Source: Climacium dendroides (taxonomy: Eukaryota; Streptophyta; Bryopsida; Hypnales; Climaciaceae). Taken from it: 64,000 nucleotides of DNA. The position numbers were made by a program, and so were the translations under genes. This document shows positions 11,814 through 23,670 of the stretch, piece after piece. The stretch is from assembly GCA_950106755.1 (NCBI GenBank), contig OX467084.1, forward strand, positions 31,685,213 to 31,749,212, written 5' to 3'. The stretch's first letter is position 1; every line of letters begins with the position of its first letter. The notes below the pieces were generated by a model, which worked only from the letters and a program-made list of their open reading frames with translations, was not told the origin of the DNA and did no database searches.

Positions 11814-11996
11814 TTGAAGAGTTTTTTTAAAATGGATGTTCTCTACAAGTCTGAGAATAAAAATGAATGCGATGCAATTGAATTAGATATGATAACTACA
11901 CTCCAAACATTAGGGAAAAATGGCTATAACATAACAAAAGGGAATCCTCGTAAAGATTCTAAATTTAAAGATTTACATTTGAAAGATATTATTTAG
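11814..11996 (+). pseudogene. GIY-YIG endonuclease-like C-terminal remnant (tentative)
   Basis: The 60-residue frame contains ELDMITTLQTLGKNGYNITK. This resembles the second half of GIY-YIG nucleases, where a Glu, an aromatic or hydrophobic helix, and an NGYN(L/I)T motif followed by Gly-rich sequence are typical. The GIY and YIG strands themselves were not found upstream, and the frame stops 20-odd codons after the motif, so at best this is a fragment. The upstream frame 11424-11618 is unrecognised. Chance similarity is possible. Confidence 0.3.
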
Positions 11997-12066
11997 GATG
12001 CTTTCGTTATAACTCAAACATGTAGAATTTTTTTAGGTGATTCTATAGGGCCCACACGTCTTGTTA

Positions 12067-13921
12067 GCACTTATAAAAGACATGAGATTTCATCTTTGAA
12101 AAATAAATGTAAAAATTTTCATTCATACAAGGCTTGGGCTTCTAATATCTCACTCTTTTAGAATTAGTATCCTCTTTGTGTGATCGAAATCTCAATTTTG
12201 AAAGGAATACTTTTTTAACCCTAAAAGCCCTCGAATAACCAAGGTAGTTGCCAAAATACTCCAATTATTGAATCAATAGGTACATTCTTTGTTTCTATAG
12301 TGAAGTCATCTATTGGACATTTTAAGTTTGTATTATCTTTATAGGACTAATATGGTCTACATTTTAAACCTTTTTTGACCCCTTTAGCTGAAGTTTATAT
12401 GGTGCCTATTCTCCACTTTTGGTGTGAATATTAATGCTTTTTTGTAGGTGAAAAATAGTTTGAACAAAAGTCCCTATGAGCAAAATCATTTCTATTTTAC
12501 AAACTTGTTTGGGATGAAATTTTACAACACTTTGTTTATTGATGCTCCCCTTGTTTAAACAATGTGAAATGTAGGTTGAAAATCTAACCCCACCTCAAAC
12601 AAACCTATTATATAACCCACCTTTCTTATTAAAAATATATTACTCAACCCCAATCAAAAAAATCAGCCCAAACTCAACTTATAGTTAATTCATTGTGTGG
12701 TCCCTTGATTACATTAGAGTATTAGTAGTTCACATTGAATGGACACCAAATATATCATTTAAAAAAAAATTGAGTTAACAATTGAATTTCTTATTGATTC
12801 AAAGTAGGTCATAAAAATGTTTTTGATACTAAATTTATAGTTTTGTTATCTAAAATTCTTGTTTTTGAATGGCATGAATTCAAACCCCTATATTTTGCTT
12901 CAAATACTTAGAAATACTTAAGGCAAAGAGTTATGATAATTGAAAAAAAATTTAGATTTGGATCATTGCAAGAAACACCAGTACTATTTATTGTCACGTA
13001 TTGAGTTTTGAAGTTCTATTGTCTTATAACTTTTGACTCCTAAGTTCAAAGAACATGAAATTTTTATAGGATATGATTCAAAGTAATGAAAAATGTCGGA
13101 GGACCCAATTGTCTTATCATTGCAAACAAATTTTTACGAAGTCCTTCAATATTAATATGTCACAGTTGAAGTTTTTAAGGTTTTTACTATGTTCCAAGTA
13201 CCCAAATTGATGCATATAGAGCTCAAATTTGTATGGTGTATTCATATGCTATGTGAACATGTGCCTAGAGAAGTGCATGAAAAAATATTATTTTTTATGT
13301 GTTGTACATGCAAGTGAAGAAGGATAATTGATATGTGTGTTTTTAAACAATGACAAGCATAAAAAGCAAAAAAAATTGGATGGATGTGAGTAGCAACTTG
13401 CCTATACAAATGGCCAATTTTTAGGTTTTTTTCCCCTCAGTCACCTTCTTTTTTCCATGAATTAAAGTATTCAGTTCAGTGACTTTGTGGAAAATAAAAT
13501 CTGTGAGTTTTCATAGTACTCATAGTACATAATAGTATTCATATTACCTTGGAATACACGTGCCAACAATGCAGAAGATCACTAGTAAGATCGACGGCTA
13601 CTAAGTCATCATCCATAGTACTCATAATACTCAAACTTAGCAAAATCTAGAATCACAGGGAAGGCCCAAGAAGGGCAGAAACGTCCGGTGTTTCTTGCAT
13701 TCATGGTTGTCATACTAGACAAGTTACTATTCATTTTTCGTCCTGTAGGACGAGTTACTATTCATCAAATGTAATTGAGAGGTACATTTCATGACTAGTA
13801 ACTCGTCCTACAGGACAAGAAATGAATAGTAATTTGTCCAGTATGACAACCATGGTTGCATTGACCCGTTTAAAAATGGTCAAAGTAATGTTGATTTCTC
13901 TCACATACTAAATTTGGGAAT
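12067..13921 (+). repeat. Central spacer of the palindrome, shared with 54195-55660
   Basis: The sequence runs collinear with 54195-55660 and in part reversed with 40780-41000 and 60180-60540. It therefore belongs to the repeat family and is not unique DNA. No open frame above noise. The hAT-like MITE at 13702 is the main difference. Confidence 0.65.
13702..13854. mobile_element. hAT-like MITE, 153 bp foldback
   Basis: Ends CATGGTTGTCATACT and its reverse complement are perfect for 15 bases, and the arms stay complementary for about 70 bases each. Flanks CTTGCATT (13694-13701) and GTTGCATT (13855-13862) match 7 of 8. The related sequence at 55591-55598 has a single TTTGCATT with no insert. 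An 8-bp duplication fits the hAT superfamily. Non-autonomous; no coding capacity. Confidence 0.8.
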
Positions 13922-16259
13922 TCAAATCTCACTTCATAAAGATCATTATTACATGATTTTTAAGTGGAAATGGAACTAGTAATAAAAAAATAGCTATAAG
14001 TCATAGTTTTAGCTCAAGAACATTTGAATTCTATTTTTAATAAATTTGGACCCAAAATGATCTTATAGGTCTTATTGTATGTAGAGAGGTAATTTCTTAA
14101 TTTTTTCCCTCTTCAAAACTTCTTCTCTCTCTAGGAATGGGTAATGTATTATGGTTAATTAGTATATCTTTCATTTTTAAACCCCTACAATTCCATTGTT
14201 CCTGTAGGCACGCCTGTAGGGGAGAATATAAATTTTATACAGTCTCCTCCATTTGAATTTTTGTCATGATTTTTTGAAATTTTTTCATACAATAGAAGAG
14301 CACATGCTTTTTTAGGAATATCATTTTTATTTCAATTGGTGCTCGGAAGAAAATTTTTTACTACAATAACCTCAAAACATGAAAATATAAACAAAAAAAA
14401 GTCCACGAAAAATTGAAATAAAAATAAAATATTAATTTTTTTTCTTGTGGATTATGTTTTTGTCTACATAAGAAGCTTTGATTCATTCCATTTGGATAAG
14501 TTATGTGAAAGTTATGGAGCTTCTTGTTTTGTGGGCAATCATAGCATCTTAAGTTACACACAAAGAGCATTACCTTCTAAATGTACAATTAACCATTTTA
14601 TAATTACTATCCAAATGAGGGATCATTTTTTAGACAATTTTTTTATGAAGTAAGGGGTTCAAAGTTATTTTTAGCTCTACAGTGTATCTTTTTATTTCAA
14701 AAATTTGTAACTAATTATTATCAATTCAAAAATATCAATAATTCAAAATACATACTTTTAAAGTAAAAAATCCTATTCAAATTTTTTTATTTTCTTTAAA
14801 TTAAATTTTTTGAAGTAAGTAAGGGGTCCAAAATCTTTGCCTTACATGGATTGTGTAATGCATAGAGTGACCTCTCCTCGTTGTAGGCATTGCATCACCA
14901 AATAAATAACATTTTTAATCCTTCAAAGTAATCATTTCAAATAACACATGTCTAAACGTATTGCATATTAAAAAAGAGTACCAAAATGACGTCATTTGAA
15001 ATTTTAAATAAATTCCTTCAATGTTTTTGTGTAGTTGGGACAAATCCTATTTTTTGTATGAAAAATTCCTTTTAAAATCCTTAAAAGACTTCAATTTCAA
15101 TGAAATATTTTTCTTGTATTTCCCACAAGTGTAAAAAAAGCAAAACCACATTTGGTTCATTCATTTGTTATTTTGTTTTGAAAAGGAACTCATTCAAAAT
15201 TAGTGTACTGACTGATTTTAGAGCCAAAAGGGCTTTTGAGGGTACCCATATCCTACCACTACCCAATTCAAAAAAATAATGTGACTTATCAAAGTGTTGG
15301 CTTTTGTTCAATTTAGAGGAAATTCAAATGCAATGTCATCGTCATAATATTGTATACTAGGCTACAAAAATAGAATTTTATCTAGGTCTTCATAACACTA
15401 TTGAGGATGTAGGAATATACACTCAAAGTAAAGAATCATCCCTTTTGAAAGCCAAGGAAATTAGGCCAATTCATGCAAACTTTCTTATACTAGTTGTACT
15501 AGCTTTGAGTTCTTGGAAATTCTAGCTGCCATATAAAAACCACAATCTTCACTTATTCCCACAAAGCCTAAATGACTAGTACGAAAATCATCCTAGACAA
15601 ACACTAAACCTATCGTTTTGATTATATGAAATTCTCATCAAGAATTTGAGAAACAAAACAATCAAGAACTGAGTCAACCATCCTGCCGTCCATCACCAAA
15701 CCCTTGCATACAGGAACCGGAAACGTGCTTTGTAGGTCAATGCACGAAGTGTTGTGCGTTTTGATCTGCACCAACCTGCCACACTGGAAGAGCTGAGCAG
15801 TGCTCCCTTTGCAGAGCATGTTGTGTGGTCAACTGACACCCTTCCAAGGTGAGATTCACACTAAACTGACTAAAGTGCGATAACAAAGTCGGCATTTAAC
15901 ATTCATTTGCTGCTCAACTCGGTTCAAACTTCACAGCGAACATTATTTTCAACATTAATTTGTTTCATGAAGAATGTTGCGAATTTGTTGAAGTGTAAGT
16001 TTGTCTCAAAATTTTCCGGTTTGTTGGATAACGGCGCTAGTAAAGCATGCATGTTCCAAAACTTCGCATCTACACCCAAAAAATGGGTGCTGCAAAAGAT
16101 GCTCAAACTTCCAGGACGACCAGCGACACGCGAAGACTGACAAGCGGCATGGGCCCTCGAGCTCGGAAGCGATGGCTGGATCATCATGCCTTGCCTTCAC
16201 TTGCCCTGCAAGTCACTGATCCATCGTGCCTGCAATTCGGGTCCAATTCAAATTAAAGA

Positions 16260-16740
16260 CCTGCTGCACAATTCCAAATGAAGGTGATCACGGACTTAAA
16301 TGTGACGCCCCTCCCTTGCTCATCAGTAAGTACGTGTCTCTCCTCAGCGTTGCTTTTACGCCACATGCCCACAACTTTCAGTCAGGCCGACGACGGCAAC
16401 AAGAACGCTCAGCGCTGCTGGGCGTGGAAAGCATGCACCAACGCAAGGGGAGTGATCGACCCAGACGGTGAGACGGTAGGGTTCTCCCCCCGCTGGGCCC
16501 TGGCTGGCTACTATAAACAGAGCCTTGGAGCAGCTCAAGTCCATTCTTCCTTAAGTCCCTGCTTGCCCTGTGCTCTGTGCTGCATGTGCTTTTGTGCCGC
16601 CTTGAGATTGAGGACTCCAGCCTAGCTGGATCTGTGCACATGTCCTGCACATGTGTCACGCTGCGATGTGAGATTCACTTCAACTTCAGCTCTCAAGGCA
16701 AGGCAGGGGGGAGTTCCACACGCCGTTGAACACAGGTGCT
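16260..16740 (+). promoter_or_regulatory. Conserved TATA-bearing block (right arm)
   Basis: TATAAA at 16512-16517 in the context CTACTATAAACAGAGCC is followed by a leader ending in AACACAG then GTGCTGATCC near 16732, which could be a splice donor. Copies at about 6225 and 52125 (minus strand) keep the box. Downstream frames such as 16726-16986 are not maintained as the same frame in the 46332 copy. Confidence 0.5.
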
Positions 16741-19499
16741 GATCCAGTTCTCTCTCTATTTGTTATTGTGACGATTGTAGTGTCGAGGAATTATAAGAGT
16801 GCTCTTAAGACTTACCCACGACAATATATGGCTAGGGACGGCCGGAGTGTCGTTTTGTACTCGATTGGTTTTCGGCGGAAACTATTTCGTTGCTGGGAGT
16901 GGTGCATGTGCATGTCGGGGGAGGGGTGTGGTTTCACTGGTTTGGTGAAGTTAGACAAGGTTGTGAGCGACCGAGCTAGTACTTAAGTTCTGCCGAATGT
17001 CACCGTTGCTCATCAAATCCAGTGTGCGTCGTTTTGTTACTTGATTTTATGATTTTATCCGTGTTAGGTTTCTTGAGTTTGCAGTTTGTGGACACTCCGA
17101 ATAGAACACGAGCTTCGTGAGTTTCATGTATGTGACTTAGAAATAGATCGATGTGGGTTCACTGTGGGTTGTGGACAAGGTTGTGCATGTCCAGAGAGTG
17201 AGTTCTTTCATCACTGTTCATGTTGTATTCATGTTTCCCGTGTTCGAATACTTGGTAACTTCCATGTTCATTTTTCATGTCTCCCTGTTTTCAGCAATTT
17301 GAATACTTGGTAACTTTCATGTTAGTTTTTCGGTTTTGCAGGACGTCAACAGAATAAAGCACTTGCAGAGCTTCATTTATTTTCACTTACACATGCACAA
17401 ACCGAGTGCCACTCCATCTGGCGTTCATCCCCTCGAGTCTCGATATCATATTTGAGTGCTTTCTGCAAATTAAGTGTGGTGTAGGCACTTGGAGCTACGG
17501 TTCAATATGGGTGAGTTTTTTCATCACTGTGGCTGTATGTCTCCCTGTTTGGGGCCTTCGTTCTGTCATAGACTTTCGTACTGATTCCCTGGATTGGCAT
17601 GCAGTCTTGCACTTCGACGTCTGTTTCTATCAACACTTTCAGAGCTTCACTTGTGTTATTTCGAAATGCATTCATAGGAGCTTATACATTAACTAGAAGA
17701 CGGGATGGTGACGGCTTGCTTTCGGTTCAGTCTTGCAGATCCGAAGGAGTTAGAAACCAAGTCAGCTGCTGCTTAATATATGACAGCCAGCTAGTTTTGA
17801 TCACGATGGCATGTATGATCACTGAACTATGCCGAGAGACATAGCTAGCGTCGGATACTTTGAGTGTCTGAGACGAAAACCTCAAATATGATTTCGAGAC
17901 TCAAGATGAGAAACGCCAGTTTCTTCCAAAGCCGAGACTGTGCAACTTGGATCCGCCTTCGCCTGCGCTCTCACTGGTATGTTTGCGAGCACCTGACTGA
18001 CCTGGTTGAGCATTTTCTTTCACTCACTTGTTTGAAATTGCTTCCTGTTTTTGATCTCGTGATGCTTGTGTGCTTCCAGCTCCAATGGCTTGGACCGTGG
18101 TGACCGAATGTGTTAACAAATGCTGCACTGTTTGGACAGGAATTTCAGCCTGAGAATGTTCTAATTGTTTAATCTTGAGGAATTTGTGTTTCGTTTAATA
18201 GTGAAACCTTTTTAATTTACATTTTTAATTTTGCAATTCTTTACAAACTGTACAATGCTCTTGAATGCAATGTCCTTCCTTGAAAAGTAACAACACCAAG
18301 AGAGGCCACAGTTATGCATTTCGAGACTGTAGTGAGAGATTCGAACTTGTGCCAGGATCTAGTATGTGGATCCAATTGCCAAGTGTTAATAAAATCCCAA
18401 ATTGAAGAAGATATTGTTATTGCAATACTAATTACAGAAGTTCATTAAGTTCTTGCGACACAGGGCAACAAGCTCTACTACTCACGGTTCATTTTAACAA
18501 ACGCCGAGGGAGGCTAGTTTGGGTTTTTTTGAAATCGGGCATGCCCCATTTGATTTCATGTTTTGTTTTTCTTACATGGAATTGCAAGAAACAACTTGTC
18601 CTCATCACACTTAGTATATGAAGCTTTGTTGCATGTACTTTAGAAGGTTCAAAGGAAAACTTGTCAAAACATGCCATTTTTGGTTGCGGTGACCACAATT
18701 GAAAATGGAAACATTTATTAAATTTCAACTATTAAAAACTTTAGTAAACCAATATGGCAAAGTGTGAATGAAATTTTAGACCATTTGATCTTGTGGATTG
18801 CAAGTTAGATATTAATGTTTTAACTAGAAAAAGAGTTATTCCTTGTTTGATAGGGACTATATGAGCTCTATCAAAGTGAAACTTCTATTCGAATTGAACC
18901 TTAATTACTCTACTATTAGATACAATCAAGCTAAATCTTAAGTTTCTAGATACATGCATACAAAGCTTAGGGTATACTACAAAAATAAGGGGGTAATTGC
19001 ATGTGCATTGTGGTACACAAAGTCCCATTATGAATTCAAGTTGCATAGAAATGCTCCATTTGCACTAGTTTTGCATGAAATATTGATGTTTACACCAAAA
19101 ACAATACTTACATATCCAACACTTTCAATAAAAAAATAGCAATACAAATCCACCTTTACAATTTATTTAAAATGTACAATCCCATGCCATGTAGCATTAT
19201 AAATAAATAAGTATCAGCATGTAATTAGTTTAATGTAAAAAAAATTACCTCAAAGTAGGGATTTGGATATCTGGGAGGGTGAGAATAAATTTAACCCTTG
19301 ACACATATTGAACAAAAACTGTCATTGATATAAGATGAAAAATTGGTAGATTTATGAGAACACGACGTCATCAAATCCTCGTGGTCATTCAAACATCTGG
19401 AGAACCAAAATGGACCAATGTTACCACGGACACACATTGATGTGCTTAAATGTGCTCACAACGCCTAGTGTCTTCATTGTGCGTAGCTTCTCAGTCTTG

Positions 19500-19800
19500 G
19501 CACTGGCCTTGCGAAATGAAACATGAAGCAGTGTTATGCATATAATTACATTTGGACATATTGTAGGCAATGCAATTAAGAAGAAATTACATTTCCAATA
19601 GCCTTCGAACTAAATCAGCAAATGAGTACATGCACCGGGACAGTGGTGATACCTGGAACTTGTACATGCAAAAAGATCCCAACATTCCCAAGTGGATGTG
19701 GACAACAACTACACGCCTTCCTCTTCAACTTTCTCGGGAGTGCGAAACTAAAAATTCCAGCAAACGCTCAGATTCACATACTGTGTATGCTCTGTTTTCA
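19500..19800 (-). pseudogene. Decayed copy of the two-exon gene fragment (right arm)
   Basis: Mirror image of 3103-3400. It has lost the same internal segment as the left-arm copy, which shows that the deletion predates the separation of the two arms. Confidence 0.45.
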
Positions 19801-19904
19801 GGAGAAGATTAAGTCGCAAACAAAGTACAGAACAAGTTTGGAAACCACAAAGCCAAGGTAGGAAGCCCATTTGCGAGGGTGTCCATCTCCCGAGGGCTGA
19901 AAGT

Positions 19905-20118
19905 TAGGTTGTCACATCGGGCAGGTTGGGGTCATCGGACGTCTTGAACAAACGAACAAACTGGACGGGACGGACAAACTGGACAGGACGGACGGACCGT
20001 CCGTCCACTGTGACAACCTCTAGGTTGTCACATCGAGCGGGTTGGAATCATCGGACGTCTCGGACAAACGGACAAACTGGACGGGACGGACGGACCATCC
20101 GTCCACTGTGACAACCTA
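19905..20118. mobile_element. MULE-like MITE, tandem dimer (copy in right arm)
   Basis: The element starts TAGGTTGTCACA and ends TGTGACAACCTA, with an internal TGTGACAACCTCTAGGTTGT junction between the two units. It is flanked by a perfect 10-bp duplication GGCTGAAAGT (19895-19904 and 20119-20128). It is orthologous to 2750-2945 and absent at 49143. Confidence 0.85.
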
Positions 20119-21013
20119 GGCTGAAAGTCACCCATTTAGAATGCAAGTGTCATCATAAAAACGTGACTTGTAATAATGTTGTGAAAATGAGATAAATTTG
20201 CAGGTTTCTATCAAGGTGAGAGAAGCTTTGATGAGACAGATGACAATCATAATTTCAAGGATAATCTCTACTTGTGATTTGGGACCTGACAACTTCAAAC
20301 TTAAAAAATTTATACCTCATTCATACAATATCTAAACTATATTCTATTTTATTGCATTGGAATCCCAAGCATATGTGGACAATCCTCAGAAGAAAAAATT
20401 TCCATTCCACTCAAAATAGTTGAAACCTCAAGTCATTCCATGGATCCATCGAATCTCTTGGTGCGGGTGCTTGCTTGCAAACATGGAGTCCGTTTCACAT
20501 TCTGATTTTGGGGTAGTGCCATTTCAGAAACAACAATTCATCATGCCTGCAATGAAAATACAAGGTATTAGGGCTACTTTTGGGGGGGCTTCACAGTGCT
20601 AGATTGCACCATAAAATAAATAATTTGGCTAAAAACATGGTAACAGAACATGAAGTTTTTCACTGAAAACTTCAAATTAAAAATAAAAAATCTTGGATGC
20701 AATTGTTACATTGTGGATGAAAACGAAATTATGGACATGCAATATGTGCTATTGTGAATCTTTCTATTTAATATGTGGATGAATGTTGAAATTTGGAGCA
20801 TCACTATAACATTTTATATCGCTACTTTGGCACTTTATAAAAAATGAAAAAAAAAGCCCTACAAGGTATGTTTCACATCAGTGCATGCAAAGTCATAGAT
20901 GGAGGATTGAATTGATTCATGAACAACAATATTTGCAAGTGCCTCAAGCACAAAGAATACAATAGTGTGCTCTAACTTCTTCAAATGGACCCTATTATTA
21001 GTTGGAGAGTCCA

Positions 21014-21027
21014 CACTATAAGAAAAC
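21014..21027 (+). repeat. Left terminal inverted repeat of the CACTA element
   Basis: CACTATAAGAAAAC, preceded by the CCA target duplicate. Confidence 0.95.
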
Positions 21028-21150
21028 TATGTTTTTGCTCATGTTTTCTGAAAAACATGTGACGTTCAAAGAAACATGTGACGTTTTTCGAAAACAGACC
21101 ATATTTTTTGAAAACAGACCATGTTTTTCGAAAAACGCGTTCTGGGTTTA
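21028..21150 (+). repeat. Left subterminal repeats of the CACTA element
   Basis: AAACATGTGACGTT occurs twice (about 21051 and 21071), followed by two TTTTCGAAAACAGACCAT-like units. Subterminal repeats in CACTA elements are known binding sites for TNPA-type proteins; the GTGACGT core here recurs near the right end. Confidence 0.65.
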
Positions 21151-21359
21151 TGAATTTCAATTGATGTTAGTTGAGACGGGGAATGTTCACCAACTGAACA
21201 CATGCTTTTTGCTGACTATGTCTTCTGTATTGGTTGACATTGAGAACAACATGACACGTTTTATTTTTGACATCATAAAAATGACATCTGTGCCACGTCA
21301 GCTTCACTGTCCACAGGCACTACGGGCAACGCCTATGTATGCAGGATAGGTGCTACCCA

Positions 21360-22505
21360 GTAGTGAAAAACTGCAGGAAGGGGCAAGTACCACTACAAGG
21401 GGCTAGGAAAGGGTTCTTGGTGTCCGATTTAAAAATTTTCACACATTCTTGTTCATTATGAAATTGGAAAGTGGTTTAGGATTCATTTAGTACTGAAAAT
21501 AATAAATTTGTCAATGTGGATAAAGTAATTCATGTAGGGAATAGATTCAATAGAATGAAATAAGGGTACATGAAGGATGTCATGTTCATTTTGTATTCAT
21601 TGTGCCATTCTTATGTGTTGAAGAGAAATTATAATGTCTTCAACACTCTTAAAATGGAGTATCAGTTTATTTATTTGATTCGGGACTGCCCATTCCATTT
21701 CATGCAAAACCCCCCAAAAGACAGTCTGCAAACAACCGAAAGCATAAACATGGTTTGGATTTAGGGCATGCTCTAGAATTGTATGAAGTATTTTCTATTA
21801 CCATTTGAAGAGACCTTTTATTTATTTTTTGGGGTTGATTTGTCTTTGTTGACACATTTCTATAGAAGAGGAACTTCCTTTTTCCCGCTCCCTTTCTTAG
21901 GGTTTAGGATATCTTCAATTCATTGGGAAAGGCTATATGTTGCTTGGAATCATTATGATTAAAAATAAAAAGAAGGGGGTGCTCCATGTTAAAGGCTATA
22001 TGAAATATTGTTGTCCTTGTTAGTATGACACATTTTCAAAGTGGACAAAGTTGTGGAAGAGTGATTGAAGACACCATGTCCTCTATTGTTGGCGGATTTA
22101 GGATTCACATGCCCTTTGCTTAGGGCATTTGATTGTTCTTCATTGCATTTCAATGGAATGCAACTTCATTTCTTTAATTGGGACAAGGCTTTTGTGCTCT
22201 TTTTTTCCAAAAATACGGAAGGGGCCAGTTCCTACATGTCGAACGCTAAAATGATATTGTCTTTCTTAAAATATAATATATGTTCTACAATTAGCATGTT
22301 GCATTGTTGCTGCAATTGAAGAAAACATGTGTGTCCAAATTTGGAAAGAAAAGCGTCCACACTCCCTTCTGAACAGAAGTGAATTCCTATTTTTCGTTCC
22401 ACTACATCTATTGCAGTACTACTATCTTGTTTTTCCCAAAAAAAAAAAGTGGTCACTAAATTTGAAAGGCTGAAATTGGGCATAAAAACTACATGTCGCA
22501 GCACT
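21360..22505. other. Non-coding left portion of the CACTA element
   Basis: AT-rich sequence with only short, unconvincing frames on either strand. No domain or repeat recognised. Confidence 0.4.
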
Positions 22506-23670
22506 GAGTAAGCAATTTCCCTATTATACTCACAAAAATCACTCTACAACATAACAAAATAAACCCTACAGATCAAACCCACGAGATCCTGTGAAGTAGC
22601 TAACCCTAACAAGGAGCTAAACCCAATTAACCCTTAAATTCTAACTTTCGATTCTACCTCTGAAACCGGAACATCCAAAAACCCACCGGAAGACTACGAC
22701 CAGCTTTTATACTAATTCCGGTTTCACTAGTTCTCCGGTTTATTGACTAACTTCCCAATTCCGAATCCTGCAATTTCCGGTCCTAAGTGTCCTCCTGGGC
22801 GGATCCGTTCCGGTCCACCCTTCCTAAACCCGGTTTAGTTTTGCCTCTGTTTTACCATCAGAGGATTCGCCGCTTGCTTTTAAAAGTGGTAGTCCCACCA
22901 CTCCTTCCGTGACTTATAGTGGCTGAAGACCCACTCTCCTATCCGCTAATCCCCTAACTGACTCGAATCCGGTTTGGTCCTTCACAGCAATCCGGATGGC
23001 AATCCGAATCACAGGTCACACAAAGACCTCCCGTATGATTCTCTTATACTACAACGACCTTGACGTTGAATCCGTTTCGTACGAAATTAGGTGGCTACAA
23101 GTGCACCCTTCCGTTCCAACCTCCACAAAGCTCTTCCGTTTACCACAACGGTGGTAAGACCTCACATGAGTCAGGATACTCAACCGGATTTTTCACCCAG
23201 GAGTTCTAGCGCAGCTAAGGAATCCCTCCCTATCCGCCTAGCCTAATCAACGGCTTTCTTACCCGGAATGCAAAGCTTCTGCAGATGCTGAGGATCTGGA
23301 ATCTACTCCTAACTCTTCATGACCCACTCACATGTATCTAGAATCGGAAAGACACATCAAAGGGAGAACTCTACCAACACACCTATACATACCCCCTTAC
23401 TCCAACTCCGTGTACTCCTGCCAATACTCGGGAAAAACACACAAAGCCGAACCAATGGAAAGTACACAAAAAAATGCCAAAAGAACTCTCCCAGTCTCCA
23501 ACTCAGAGACTGTTTTATATACAAAAAGCAAAAAGCAAAAAGTGAATATACGATTTCCGCCTCTAAAGGCGCTGACAATCCGGTTCTACCTTATCCTAAT
23601 CGGATTCTATTCCAGTTCATATTCTATCAATCCGGTTCTTGATTTATAACTCCTACTTCTACAACACTTC

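Larger units (their letters stand above)
9272..12063 (+). mobile_element. 2.8-kb insertion with captured plant gene piece
   Basis: Two related copies lack this block: at 54192-54194 and (reversed) 40997-40999 the sequence reads straight through AATTTTTAGCA. Here TTA is found on both sides (9269-9271 and 12064-12066). The left end begins TGGGCCCCGTCAGGAG and forms an imperfect hairpin (9275-9310); a second copy of this hairpin module starts near 11294. A perfect 19-bp inverted repeat pairs 9322-9340 with 11394-11412. A 3-bp TTA duplication would fit PIF/Harbinger elements, but the outer termini are not a clean inverted pair, so the class is open. It may be two nested insertions. Confidence 0.65.
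13922..21013 (-). repeat. Right arm of the inverted repeat, inner part
   Basis: Reverse complement of about 8895 down to 1858 of copy 1. It includes module X (to about 15290), the TATA block, the decayed gene fragment and the MITE dimer. It ends exactly at the CCA that flanks the CACTA element and resumes at 37467. Confidence 0.85.

Noticed and set aside
23319..23649. Two overlapping plus-strand frames of 105-107 codons
   Set aside because: They lie opposite a minus-strand TATA region, have no domain, and are open in several frames owing to composition.
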